A stretch of DNA of 61,177 bases, taken from NCBI RefSeq assembly GCF_013870525.1, contig NZ_JACBXD010000047.1, positions 1 to 61,177 of the forward strand, read 5' to 3'. This DNA is from Amycolatopsis pittospori. GTDB lineage: Bacteria > Actinomycetota > Actinomycetes > Mycobacteriales > Pseudonocardiaceae. Every line of letters starts with the position of its first letter. The stretch's first letter is position 1. A program made the translations under genes and the position numbers. The notes under the pieces were generated by a model, which was not told the DNA's origin, did no database searches, and worked only from the letters and a program-made list of their open reading frames with translations. Positions 51,420 to 59,857 of the stretch are shown here, piece after piece.

Positions 51420-51908
51420 TCAGGGCAGGACGTCGGTCACGGTGTCCTTGATGACCTGCCACTTACCGTGCTCGCGCACCAGCGTCAGGCTGATCGTGTA
51501 GTGCCGGTTGATGTTCTGCGACGGCACCTTGTAGTAGGCGTCGAGGATCGCGAAACCCATCGCGCAGTTCTCGACGACGGTGTGGGTGACCGTCCACGGC
51601 ATGCTCCACTCGTACGGGAGGGTGAACTGTTCCTTGACCACCGGTTCCACGTTGGCGTCGTAGCCGATGTACAGGTTGCCCTTGCGTCCGACGGTCACCA
51701 TGTTCTGGTGGATGATCGCCCGGTAACGGGCTTCGTCGCGTTTGTTGTAGCTGTCCATGTCCTCCCAGACGGCGCGGTCGAACGCGCGCTGACAGGACTG
51801 TCGCTCGCTCTCGGCCTGCTGTTCGCCGGCGGTCGCCGCGGCGGGCACGCCGATTCCCGCCGCCGCCACGACCAGTCCGGCCGACGCCGCGTAATACCGC
51901 TTGCGCAT
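51420..51908 (-). CDS. Small secreted NTF2/SnoaL-like protein
   Basis: Exported protein, 162 aa, with a signal peptide (about 1-28, AASAGLVVAAAGIGVPAAAT, ending AG). The mature part has the cone-shaped NTF2 pattern: a helical start (FDRAVWEDMDSYNKRDEARY), HQNMVTVGRKGNLYIGYDAN and strand-rich VTHTVVENCAMGFAILDAYY, then YTISLTLVREHGKWQVIKDT. Two cysteines (in SCQRA and ENCAM) may form a disulfide. No catalytic residues are evident; a binding role is possible. It is divergent from the third BTAD regulator, which could control it. Confidence 0.75.
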   Translation of the reverse strand: MRKRYYAASAGLVVAAAGIGVPAAATAGEQQAESERQSCQRAFDRAVWEDMDSYNKRDEARYRAIIHQNMVTVGRKGNLYIGYDANVEPVVKEQFTLPYEWSMPWTVTHTVVENCAMGFAILDAYYKVPSQNINRHYTISLTLVREHGKWQVIKDTVTDVLP

Positions 51909-52032
51909 AGGGTTCTCCTCATCACGTCCGGTACTTCGTCCACCTGCAGGTTCGTCCGGCCGCGCATCACAGCTGCATCACTTCCACACCGGCCCCGGTG
52001 CACGGCCGGTTAACCTCGCGGGAGGGGGTGCG

Positions 52033-54780
52033 ATGGAGTTCCGGATCTTGGGGCCGGTGCAGTGCCGGAGCGGCGCACGGCCGCTGAAGCTGGCGGGTCC
52101 GCGTCAGGAGCGGATCCTGGCCGCCCTGCTGCTCGGCGCGGGCCGCGTGGTGTCCGTTTCGCGGCTGGTGGACGTCGTCTGGGACGAGGATCCGCCCGCC
52201 ACGGCCACCCGGCAGATCCGCAACCTCACCACGGCGCTGAAGCGAACGCTGGTCGCCGACGGCGCCACCGAAGACGTCCTGACCGCCGAAGGCCCCGGCT
52301 TCGTCCTGCGGCCACGTTCCTTCGACGTGCGCACCTTCGAGGAGCACGTCTCGCGCGGCGAGTTCCGCGAGGCGCTCGCGTGCTGGCGCGGCCCAGCACT
52401 GTCCGGTATGGACAGTGCCGTCCTGCGCGGCGAGGCGGACGAACTCGACGAGCGACGTCTGTCCGTTGTGGAGCGTTGTCTCGACGAGGAGATCACCGCC
52501 GGAGAGGACGCCGTCGCGGAGCTGACGGCCCTGGTCGCCGAACATCCGTTCCGGGAGGCGTTCGTCGTCCTGCTCATGCGGGCACTGCACCAGCAGGGCA
52601 GGCAGGCCGACGCGCTGAGCGCCTACCGTCAGGCACAGACGCGGCTGGCGGACGAACTCGGCATCGACCCCGGCCCCAAACTTCGCGAACTCTACGAACG
52701 AATCCTGCGCGACGAACCGGAGTACGGCAAGATCCGCTGCTTCCTTCCTTACGACGTCCCGGATTTCACCGGACGCGAGGGCGAGATCAGGCGGCTTCTC
52801 GACTCGGTCCGGCTCGGCCGCCCGGTGGTCGTCGACGGGATGGCCGGTGTCGGCAAGACGTCGCTCGCCGTCCACGCCGCGCACCGCCTAGCCGCCGATT
52901 TCCCCGACGGACAGCTGTTCGTGGACCTGCACGGCCACTCCCCCGCCCGCGATCCGCTCGCACCCGAGGCCGCTCTCGAAGCGCTGCTCGGGCAGCTGGA
53001 CATCCCGGCGAGCCGCCTGCCGGGCGGCGCCGACCGGCGGGCCGAACTGTGGCGGTCGAGGACAGCGGGCCGGTCGCTTCTCGTGGTGCTCGACAACGCG
53101 GCGAGCGCCGAGCAGTTACGACCGCTCCTGCCCGGTTCCGCGACGGTCGCGCTCGTGGTCACCGGCAGGCGCCGTCTGGCCGCCGTCGACGGCGCCGCCG
53201 CGATCAGCCTCGAAGTGCTGCCGGACGAACAGGCGGGCGCACTCTTCGCCGCCGCGGCGGGACGTCCCGACTCCGGGGTCGCCGCGCTGTGCGGAAACCT
53301 GCCGCTGGCGATCCGGATCGCCGCCGCCCGGTTACAGAATCGTCCACAGTGGACCGTGCGGAACCTGGCCGAGCGACTGGGTTCCGAACACGACAGGCTG
53401 GCCGAGCTGAAGGTCGCCGGACGCGATGTGGCCGCGGCGTTCGCACTGTCCTATCAGGAACTGGACCTCGCACAGCAGCGCATGTTCCGGTTGCTCGGGC
53501 GGAATCCGGGCGTCGACATCGCCGTTCCCGCCGCCGCCACGCTCGCCGGGACGAGCGAGTCCGAAGCCGAACGGCTGCTGGAAGACCTGCTCGACGCCCA
53601 CCTGCTGCGGCAGCCGGCCCTGGGCCGGTACTCCTTCCACGACCTGATCGCGGAACACGCCCGCAACGCCGCACGCGACGACGAAGCGGCTCCGGCGCTC
53701 GGCAGGCTGCTCGACCATTACCGCGACGGTGGCGGTGACGGCTGGTACGCGACCGAACGGGCCAACCTGGTCGCGGTGACCCGTCACGCCCTCGACACCG
53801 GGCAGGACGCCCACGCCTGGCGGATCGCCGAGAGCACCGCCGAGCACCTCCGGGAAAGCGGTCACCTCGACGAACTGCTCACGATCGCCCAGGCGGGTGT
53901 CGTCGCCGCCGAGCGGATCGGCGATCCGCACGCGATCCAGCTCAGCCTCGCGAGCCTCGCCCTGGGGTTCTGGGAGAACGGGCGGCTCACCGAGGGCATG
54001 GACTGCGCGCTGCGGCGGCTCGACGTGATCCGCGAATCGGGTGACCGTGCCGCCGAGGCCATCGCGCTGTCCAGGGTGGGCGCTCTGCACAGCATGCTCG
54101 GTCGCTACCCCGAGGCCATCCGGTTCTATCGCGACGGCCTCGCCGCCGTGGGCCGGGCCGTCGACCTCGAGGCCGCGGCGACGCTCTGGACCAATCTCAG
54201 CAACGCGCAGGAGATCCTCGGCCGGCTGGACGAAGCGCTGGACTCGGCGCGACGGTCGGTGGCGCTGCGCGAAAATCCCCGCGGCACGGTCCTGAGTTCG
54301 GCCCAGCTCGGCCTGATCCTCGCCCGGCACGGCCGGTTCGACGAGGCGTTCGAGGTCACCGAACGCGCGATCCGGTCCGCACAGGACCTCGGGTATCTGT
54401 TCGGCGAGGCGTGGAGCCGGATCGACCACGCCGACGCCCTGCTGCTCGCCCACCGGCCCCGTGACGCGCGAGAGCACGCCGAACTCGCGTGCGCGATCCT
54501 CGCCCGGCTCAACCATCCGCTGCTGCTGACCATGGCGGCCAACAGCGTGGGCACCGCCTGCCTCGCGCTCGGCGAGGCGTCGGCGGGCCTGGCGCGGCAC
54601 CGCCTCGCGCTGGAGACGGCCAGGCGGATCGGCTACCGGCTGCAGGAGGCCCGCGCGCTCGCCGGGATCGGCCAGGCCCGCGCCGCGCTGGGTGACGACG
54701 CCGACGCCGATCTCCGGGCCGCAGGTGACCTCTACGCCACGTTGGGCCTGCCCGCCGAACCGCTGAAGGTCGTCACCTGA
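52033..54780 (+). CDS. AfsR/SARP-type regulator with BTAD, NB-ARC and TPR domains
   Basis: Large transcriptional regulator, 915 aa. A winged-helix domain (about 1-95, MEFRILGPVQ) precedes the BTAD domain (about 97-225, ADELGIDPGPKLRELYERIL). The NB-ARC ATPase has Walker A GMAGVGKT at 269-276 and Walker B LLVVLDNAASAEQ. TPR repeats follow from about 600 (EAIALSRVGALHSMLGRYPE; LWTNLSNAQEILGRLDEALD). Codons 362 and 434 are TTA (53116-53118 and 53332-53334), in the ATPase domain. ATG 52033 was chosen for GGAGGGGG just upstream and for the domain start. It has the same domain layout as the first BTAD gene but only moderate similarity. The 3' end overlaps a convergent hydrolase gene by 8 bases. Confidence 0.88.
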   Translation: MEFRILGPVQCRSGARPLKLAGPRQERILAALLLGAGRVVSVSRLVDVVWDEDPPATATRQIRNLTTALKRTLVADGATEDVLTAEGPGFVLRPRSFDVRTFEEHVSRGEFREALACWRGPALSGMDSAVLRGEADELDERRLSVVERCLDEEITAGEDAVAELTALVAEHPFREAFVVLLMRALHQQGRQADALSAYRQAQTRLADELGIDPGPKLRELYERILRDEPEYGKIRCFLPYDVPDFTGREGEIRRLLDSVRLGRPVVVDGMAGVGKTSLAVHAAHRLAADFPDGQLFVDLHGHSPARDPLAPEAALEALLGQLDIPASRLPGGADRRAELWRSRTAGRSLLVVLDNAASAEQLRPLLPGSATVALVVTGRRRLAAVDGAAAISLEVLPDEQAGALFAAAAGRPDSGVAALCGNLPLAIRIAAARLQNRPQWTVRNLAERLGSEHDRLAELKVAGRDVAAAFALSYQELDLAQQRMFRLLGRNPGVDIAVPAAATLAGTSESEAERLLEDLLDAHLLRQPALGRYSFHDLIAEHARNAARDDEAAPALGRLLDHYRDGGGDGWYATERANLVAVTRHALDTGQDAHAWRIAESTAEHLRESGHLDELLTIAQAGVVAAERIGDPHAIQLSLASLALGFWENGRLTEGMDCALRRLDVIRESGDRAAEAIALSRVGALHSMLGRYPEAIRFYRDGLAAVGRAVDLEAAATLWTNLSNAQEILGRLDEALDSARRSVALRENPRGTVLSSAQLGLILARHGRFDEAFEVTERAIRSAQDLGYLFGEAWSRIDHADALLLAHRPRDAREHAELACAILARLNHPLLLTMAANSVGTACLALGEASAGLARHRLALETARRIGYRLQEARALAGIGQARAALGDDADADLRAAGDLYATLGLPAEPLKVVT

Positions 54781-55570
54781 GGAATTCGGTGAGCAGGCCG
54801 CGCAGCACGTCGGGCTGGTGCAGGACGCCGTGGTCCTGTCCCTCGACGGTGACGTACCGGGCGCCGGGAACCGTTTCGGCGACAGCGCGAGCGCCGGCTC
54901 GCATCCAGGCGTCGCTCTCGCCGCCGTCCAGGACCAGCGTCGGTGCGGTGATCTTGGCCAGTCTGCCCGCAGGCAGCACGCTGCCGGGGCCGCAGAGCGC
55001 GAGGTCGTAGGGCAGCGTGTGGGCGAGCCCGGTGAACCACGCCCAGAACGGGTCGTCCCGCATCCCCTTGACGACCTCGGCCGGGGTGGCCGCCGCTTCG
55101 ACCAGGAACAGTTCCGCCGCGTCGTCCCGGTTGCCGTCGGCGATCAGCGCCCGGACGCGGTCGAAGATGTCGGCGGCGGGCTTCGGGCGGCTGTCGTCGA
55201 CGACGTACGGCGGTTCGTACACCGCGAGGCTGGTCATGGCGACGCCCCTGGCGGCGGCCTCCAGCGCGAGCACCGCCCCTGACGAATGTCCGAAGACCGC
55301 GGCCGAGCCGCCCACGTGGTCGATCAGCGCGGCGAGGTCCTCGACCTCACGTTCCACCGAGTAGACCGCGCCCGGACCGCTGTCGCCCCGGCCGCGCCGG
55401 TCGTAGGCGATCGCGGTGAAATCCGGGGACAGCGTCGCGGCGAGGCCGGCGACGGTCGTCCGGTCGTTGAACGCGCCGCCGACCAGGATCACCGGTATGC
55501 CGTCACCGGTGCGGTCGAAGGCGATCGGGGTGCCGTCGGCCGAGGTCACGGTCTCGAACGAGGTGGTCAT
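54773..55570 (-). CDS. Alpha/beta hydrolase
   Basis: Cytoplasmic alpha/beta hydrolase, 265 aa, with AYDRRGRGDSG, nucleophile elbow FGHSSGA, late Asp in LVLDGGESD and catalytic His in EGQDHGVLHQPD. It resembles generic esterase/lipase-like members; the oxyanion-side motif is GGAFNDR rather than HGxP. ATG 55570 lies five bases after GGAGG. It is followed, convergently, by the BTAD regulator with an 8-base overlap, and preceded by an epoxide-hydrolase gene on the same strand. Confidence 0.88.
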   Translation of the reverse strand: MTTSFETVTSADGTPIAFDRTGDGIPVILVGGAFNDRTTVAGLAATLSPDFTAIAYDRRGRGDSGPGAVYSVEREVEDLAALIDHVGGSAAVFGHSSGAVLALEAAARGVAMTSLAVYEPPYVVDDSRPKPAADIFDRVRALIADGNRDDAAELFLVEAAATPAEVVKGMRDDPFWAWFTGLAHTLPYDLALCGPGSVLPAGRLAKITAPTLVLDGGESDAWMRAGARAVAETVPGARYVTVEGQDHGVLHQPDVLRGLLTEFLR

Positions 55571-55640
55571 CGGGTCCTCCACAGGGTCCATTCGACTCTA
55601 GCTACGTCCCTGGGTCGGAGCCGATGACCACCGCTCGACA

Positions 55641-56789
55641 TCACAGCCGGAGTCCGCCGAAAAATTCCCGGAGTTCGTTCACCACGTCGTCCGGGACGGC
55701 CATCGCGACCATATGGCTGGGGCTCTCGTGGTCGGCCCAGCGCACGAGGTCGTTCTTGCGCGACGCGATCCTGCGCAGCACGGACGGCCCACCATGCGAT
55801 ACGCCGGTCGGCACCACGGTCTGGTCGATCGGCATCGCGGCCTGGCCCTCGTAGTACGGCCACAACGAGGTCGCGCCGGTCGCGGTCAGCCAGTACAGCG
55901 TCGCGTTCGTGAGCAGCAGGTCGCGGTCGATCGGCTCGGCGGGCGCCGCGCCTTCGGGCCAGCCGTCGAACTCCTTGAACCGCTCGACCAGGTAAGCCAG
56001 TTGCGCGACCGGTGAATCGAGGAAACCGAAGCTCAACGTCTGCGGCCTGTTCGTCAGGTACGGCGCGTACCCGCTGCCGCCCGCGAAGCGCTCCATCAGC
56101 CCCGCCAGATCGGCCTGGTCCTGTTCGGTGAGTCCTTCGAAGTCGGCCGGATCCCCCATCGGGACCCCGAGTCCGGACGTGATGTGCGAGCCGATGACGT
56201 GGTCGGGCGCATGCACCGCCAGCCGCGGGGTCACCAGCGCGCCGGCGTCGTTCCCGTGCGCGCCATAGCGTTCGTAGCCGAGACGGCTCATCAGCTCGGC
56301 CCAGGTCCGCGCCACCCTCTCGATGTCCCACGGCCGCTCGTCGGCGGGCTCGGGGAACGGCGAGAACCCGAACCCGGGCAGCGACGGCGCGACCACATGG
56401 AAGGCCAGAGAAGGGTCGAGACCGTGCGCTCGCGGGTCGGTCAGCGGGCCGACGACGTTCAGGAATTCCGCGATCGAGTTCGGCCAGCTATGCGTCAGGA
56501 TCAGCGGGATCGCGTCCGGTTCCGGCGAGCGGACGTGCAGGAAGTGGACACGCTGGCCGTCGATCTCGGTGATGTACTGCGGAAACTCGTTGAGCCGCTT
56601 CTCCCACGAACGCCAGTCGTAGCCTTCGCGCCAGTACTCGGCCAGGTCCTTGAGGTAGCCGACCGGCACGCCCCGGCTCCACTCGGCACCGGGTAGCGCC
56701 GACGGCCAGCGGGTGCGGGCCAGCCTGTCGGTCAGGTCGTCCAAGTCGGACTGCGGGATGTCGATGCGGAACTGCTCGATGTCGGTCAT
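55641..56789 (-). CDS. Epoxide hydrolase (EHN-type)
   Basis: Alpha/beta hydrolase with the N-terminal epoxide hydrolase lid domain (about 5-105: FRIDIPQSDLDDLTDRLART, RWPSALPG), 382 aa. The core shows HSWPNSIAEF, VVAPSLPGFGFS, the nucleophile Asp in GNDAGALVTPR and the Tyr-rich lid. The catalytic-His region reads SPSHMVAM rather than the usual GGHFAALE, keeping the His. It hydrolyses epoxides to diols in the cytoplasm. About 70 bases separate it from the next hydrolase on the same strand, so they may share a transcript. Physiological substrate unknown. Confidence 0.9.
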   Translation of the reverse strand: MTDIEQFRIDIPQSDLDDLTDRLARTRWPSALPGAEWSRGVPVGYLKDLAEYWREGYDWRSWEKRLNEFPQYITEIDGQRVHFLHVRSPEPDAIPLILTHSWPNSIAEFLNVVGPLTDPRAHGLDPSLAFHVVAPSLPGFGFSPFPEPADERPWDIERVARTWAELMSRLGYERYGAHGNDAGALVTPRLAVHAPDHVIGSHITSGLGVPMGDPADFEGLTEQDQADLAGLMERFAGGSGYAPYLTNRPQTLSFGFLDSPVAQLAYLVERFKEFDGWPEGAAPAEPIDRDLLLTNATLYWLTATGATSLWPYYEGQAAMPIDQTVVPTGVSHGGPSVLRRIASRKNDLVRWADHESPSHMVAMAVPDDVVNELREFFGGLRL

Positions 56790-56922
56790 AGGGCGACCGT
56801 AGGGGCCATTCAGGACAGATCATGGCCTAAATGGCCCCGCGGTCTCGTCGGCAGCGTGGACGGGGGTCGTGAGTGATAAGTGTCGTTCTATTGAGGGGTG
56901 AGGCAAAGGTGTCGGGTGCCGA

Positions 56923-56977
56923 GTCCGTGAAGGCCTCCTTGAGGGACTCTGGGTCCCTCAAGGAGGCCTTCACGGAC
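56923..56977. repeat. Palindromic intergenic repeat, GTCCGTGAAGGCCTCCTT family (copy 3)
   Basis: Perfect 24-base arms 56923-56946 and 56954-56977 with a 7-base loop. The first 18 bases equal those at 6525 and 14703. The inner stem is GAGGGA instead of CCCTA(C), with compensating bases on the other arm. Confidence 0.9.
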
Positions 56978-56992
56978 CGGTGATCAGCGGAG

Positions 56993-57037
56993 CGAAGGGG
57001 ACTTTCCGCTCGTACAGTGAGGGGAAAGTCCCCTTCG
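56993..57037. repeat. Palindrome with GAAGGGGACTTTCC stem
   Basis: Perfect 15-base arms 56993-57007 and 57023-57037 with a 15-base loop. It has no second copy in this window and is the middle of the three palindromes inside the composite array. Confidence 0.85.
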
Positions 57038-57072
57038 ACGCGGGTCTGCGGTCCTCGTGGGCGGCAGAGCCC

Positions 57073-57135
57073 CGGGTGTTGCGAAAGCCACTTCCACAAC
57101 CTTCAACGTTGCGAAAGTGGCTTTCGCAACACCCG
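57073..57135. repeat. Palindrome, GTTGCGAAAG family (copy 2)
   Basis: Perfect 21-base arms 57073-57093 and 57115-57135 with a 21-base loop. The right half (GTTGCGAAAGTGGCTTTCGC then AAC) is a 23-base palindrome like those at 27085-27137; in the left copy the second half has decayed (CTTCCACAAC). Confidence 0.88.
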
Positions 57136-57389
57136 AGGCCGGCGTGCGGGCGACCGACAGAACACGCCACCTCTGCCTTTCTGCTCAATAACCCTCCTTA
57201 TCACTCACGACCCCCATCCAGAACGGTGCGAATAGCTCACAACGGTCGCCGACGTCACGAAGAACGTCCTTTGTGGACAGCAAGGGAGCGCCGGTGCTCA
57301 CTGACGAGTCCGCTGCGTCGCCGATCCCTACATGCCACATCCGCCCTACTCCTCGACCGAACTCGATCGCCTCACGACGACCGCGGTTT

Positions 57390-59747
57390 TCAGCGGCCGA
57401 GCGAGACCACCTGAGTAGCGCCGAAGGTGCCCTTCACCGGCACCTCGACGGTCTTGCGCCGCACCGTCACCCGGATGACGCCCTGCTTCTGCGTCGGATC
57501 CGAAACAGCCAGCTGCCAGCCGTTCTTCGTCCGGCCCAGCGCCACGGAGGCCGGCCCGGACACCGAAACCTCGTCGATCGAGCCCGCCTCGAAGAAGTTC
57601 GCTAGCAGGGTCGCGTCCCACAGCCGGATGGCCTGCACGGCCGCGGTATTGGCCCGGATCCGCCAGGCCATCGCCGACGCGACCGTCTGCAGCACCGACG
57701 CCGTGGGCAGGACGGCGTACGCGTAGCTCGCGCCCGACGGTTTGACACCGTGCTCGATCACGAGCTTCTGGTAGCGCCGCGTGTAGGGAACCGTGGTGCC
57801 CTTGGTGTTGGCGCCCTTGTCGACGTCGCGCCAGGTCCCCGTCCGGTCCTCGCGCAGCGCGGTCACCTCCGCGGCGTCCAGCAGGATGTACCCGCCGACC
57901 TTCTCCAGGTGCAGCCATCGCTTGCGCCGCAACGTCTCCGAGCCGCCGACCAGGCGGCCGTCGGCCAGCAGGACACCGGAGCCGTTCTCCCCGAGGTTGC
58001 GGTTCTCGATCGTGGTGCGGACCCGCTCGCCCGACGCGTCGGTGATCCCGGCGCCGAGGCAGACCACGCCCGACGGCGTGAAGAACCAGGATTTCTTCGC
58101 GGTCAGCGTGCCGTCCTGTGAGACGAAGTCGAGGGCGTGCGCGCCGTGCCTCGCGTCCCAGCGGACGCCGCCGCTGTGATCCTTGCCGGTCAGCGGAACC
58201 TGTTCCAGCGTCGGGGTCGGCCCGGTCTTGGCGGTGGTACCCGGCAGCAGCGTCGGATCGACCGTCGGCCAGTAGGCGTCGGTGAAGTGACCCTTGGCCT
58301 TGGGCAGGAACAGGTACAGCGAACCGTCACCGGTGTACCAGCCGTGGAGGTTCATCGAGTTGACCGACTCGTACCGCGAGATCCGCGTCGAGGCGACGCC
58401 GAGCGAAGCCGACCAGCCTTCGGTGACGTGCACCATCCGGTCCTGCTGGCCGAACACACGGTGGGCCGCGACGGTCGGCGTCGGCCGGATCTCGGTCGCC
58501 AGCAACTCCTGCGCGAACTCGATCCCGGGGATACCGACGAGATCCGGCCCCGGCGCGAACCGTTCCGGATCGGGGATCTCGAGGTACGGCGCGAAAGTGT
58601 CCTCGGTGATCCACTTCGCGGCGAGCCCGCCGAGTTCTTCCTTGCGTTTCCCGCTCGCCGACCGGGCCAGCAGCACGACGGCGCCGGTGAGCTGATGTCC
58701 GATGTCGTGCGCGGATTCCCCCTGCCGGGAAAGGAACCGGCCGCGAACCGACTCCATCAAGGCGCCGGCGTAGACGAACGGCGCGAACGTGTCGGCGACC
58801 AGCGCATACGCCGCCTCGCGCACGTCGGCGGCCAGTTCGAACTCCGTGCCCTTGGTGACATGGATGGCGGACGCGACCGCGGTGAGCAGGATGATCCCGT
58901 AGTGCCCGGGATAGGGCACCGAATCATGCTGGATGAAGGAGCCGTCGGTGTGGAAACCGTCGCCCGCGGCGCGGTCGAGTTTGGCGATGACGCTCGCCGC
59001 TCCCCCGCCCTCGACGTCGGTGAACGCCCCGACACCACGTCGGATCCGTTCTGCGTCACCGAGCATCGCCCCGGACACGATGCAGATCGTCGACTTGTCC
59101 GCACGGTTCGCGCCGGTCTCGACGACGTTCGGATTGTTGGTACGGAGGTTCGGATTGCCGGAGAACTTCAGCACCGGCTTCAGGTACTTCGCGAGCTCGT
59201 CCTGGGTCAGTTCGTCCGCCACCGTCGCGAGGATGTGCAGCAGGTAGAGCGGGATACCGATCTCGTAGGTGTACCAGTTGCCGATCTCGGCGGTCTTCTC
59301 GCTGTACTGATCGCTGGTGTACAACAGTTCCAGCGCCGCCTTGATCCGGCCGAGCACCGCCGGGTCGGCCGACAGCACACTTCCGGGAGTGCCCCAGTTG
59401 ACGGTGATCGCGCGCAGCCGGGCGTACATCGACGTCGTGAAGTCACTGCCCGGGCCCAGCGGAAGGTCCTTCCACAGTGGACCACCGCCGACCGTCATAC
59501 TGTCGTTGTAGGCCTTCGCGACCCTGTCCAGATTCGCCAGCGCGGCGGCACGTTCCGCCGACGGCCGGCCGATCCCGGTCTGCAGTTCGCGGTAGCCGGT
59601 CACGATCGACGCCGTCCCCGCGGGAACCGACGAAACGGTCTGGGCGGACGAGGGGCTCGCGAGAGCGGTCGTGAGCGCGACCGAAGCGGCGGCCGCCGCG
59701 CCTCCACGCAGAGCGGTTCTCCGGTCGACATAACCGAATCCGGACAT
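57390..59747 (-). CDS. Tat-exported polysaccharide lyase family 8 enzyme
   Basis: Secreted lyase of the hyaluronate/chondroitin/xanthan lyase family, 785 aa. It cleaves uronic-acid-containing polysaccharides by beta-elimination. The N-terminus carries a twin-arginine signal (VDRRTALRGGAAAAASVALT). The alpha/alpha toroid domain holds the family's catalytic region: Asn within NNPNVVETGANR, then His and Tyr within DGSFIQHDSVPYPGHYGI. The beta-sandwich C-terminal domains follow (MNLHGWYTGDGSLYLFLPKA; WHLEKVGGYILL-type strands). ATG 59747 is seven bases after GGAGG. An aldehyde dehydrogenase of sugar-acid catabolism precedes it on the same strand, beyond a hairpin. The exact substrate is unknown. 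Confidence 0.92.
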   Translation of the reverse strand: MSGFGYVDRRTALRGGAAAAASVALTTALASPSSAQTVSSVPAGTASIVTGYRELQTGIGRPSAERAAALANLDRVAKAYNDSMTVGGGPLWKDLPLGPGSDFTTSMYARLRAITVNWGTPGSVLSADPAVLGRIKAALELLYTSDQYSEKTAEIGNWYTYEIGIPLYLLHILATVADELTQDELAKYLKPVLKFSGNPNLRTNNPNVVETGANRADKSTICIVSGAMLGDAERIRRGVGAFTDVEGGGAASVIAKLDRAAGDGFHTDGSFIQHDSVPYPGHYGIILLTAVASAIHVTKGTEFELAADVREAAYALVADTFAPFVYAGALMESVRGRFLSRQGESAHDIGHQLTGAVVLLARSASGKRKEELGGLAAKWITEDTFAPYLEIPDPERFAPGPDLVGIPGIEFAQELLATEIRPTPTVAAHRVFGQQDRMVHVTEGWSASLGVASTRISRYESVNSMNLHGWYTGDGSLYLFLPKAKGHFTDAYWPTVDPTLLPGTTAKTGPTPTLEQVPLTGKDHSGGVRWDARHGAHALDFVSQDGTLTAKKSWFFTPSGVVCLGAGITDASGERVRTTIENRNLGENGSGVLLADGRLVGGSETLRRKRWLHLEKVGGYILLDAAEVTALREDRTGTWRDVDKGANTKGTTVPYTRRYQKLVIEHGVKPSGASYAYAVLPTASVLQTVASAMAWRIRANTAAVQAIRLWDATLLANFFEAGSIDEVSVSGPASVALGRTKNGWQLAVSDPTQKQGVIRVTVRRKTVEVPVKGTFGATQVVSLGR

Positions 59748-59806
59748 GACGGTGCCTCCCAAGGGGGTCGAAAGACGGCAACTAGGGGCGGCGGCGGTGG
59801 GTGGGG

Positions 59807-59854
59807 CCTCGTGAGTGATTTGGGTCGTTAGAACGACCCAAATCACTCACGAGG
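59807..59854. terminator. Perfect hairpin between dehydrogenase and lyase genes, TCGTGAGTG family
   Basis: Arms 59807-59829 and 59832-59854 are complementary over 23 bases with a 2-base loop. It begins three bases after the dehydrogenase stop (minus strand) and ends 60 bases before the lyase start. It is the undivided form of the palindrome whose arms are split at 14588/14896. Confidence 0.88.
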
Positions 59855-59857
59855 TTT

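Larger units (their letters stand above)
56862..57215. repeat. Split outer palindrome, TCGTGAGTG family, enclosing three inner palindromes
   Basis: GGGGGTCGTGAGTGATAAG (56862-56880) is a perfect 19-base reverse complement of 57197-57215. The arms carry the same TCGTGAGTGA core as the compact hairpins at 51366 and 59807 but are 316 bases apart. Between them lie complete palindromes of three different sequences. Confidence 0.85.
56790..57389. other. Intergenic region of 600 bases dominated by nested palindromes, no gene seen
   Basis: No credible coding frame. 56862-57215 is a composite of one split outer palindrome and three complete inner ones (listed separately). 57216-57389, downstream of the polysaccharide lyase stop, shows nothing recognisable. 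No ribosome site or codon bias suggests a short gene. Confidence 0.75.

Noticed and set aside
56862..57215. Insertion sequence or MITE derived from a known transposon
   Set aside because: No transposase remnant and no clear flanking target duplication could be seen; only nested palindromes are present.
57273..57605. Plus-strand small gene near the PL8 stop
   Set aside because: It overlaps the lyase coding region, has no ribosome site and is compositionally a shadow frame.
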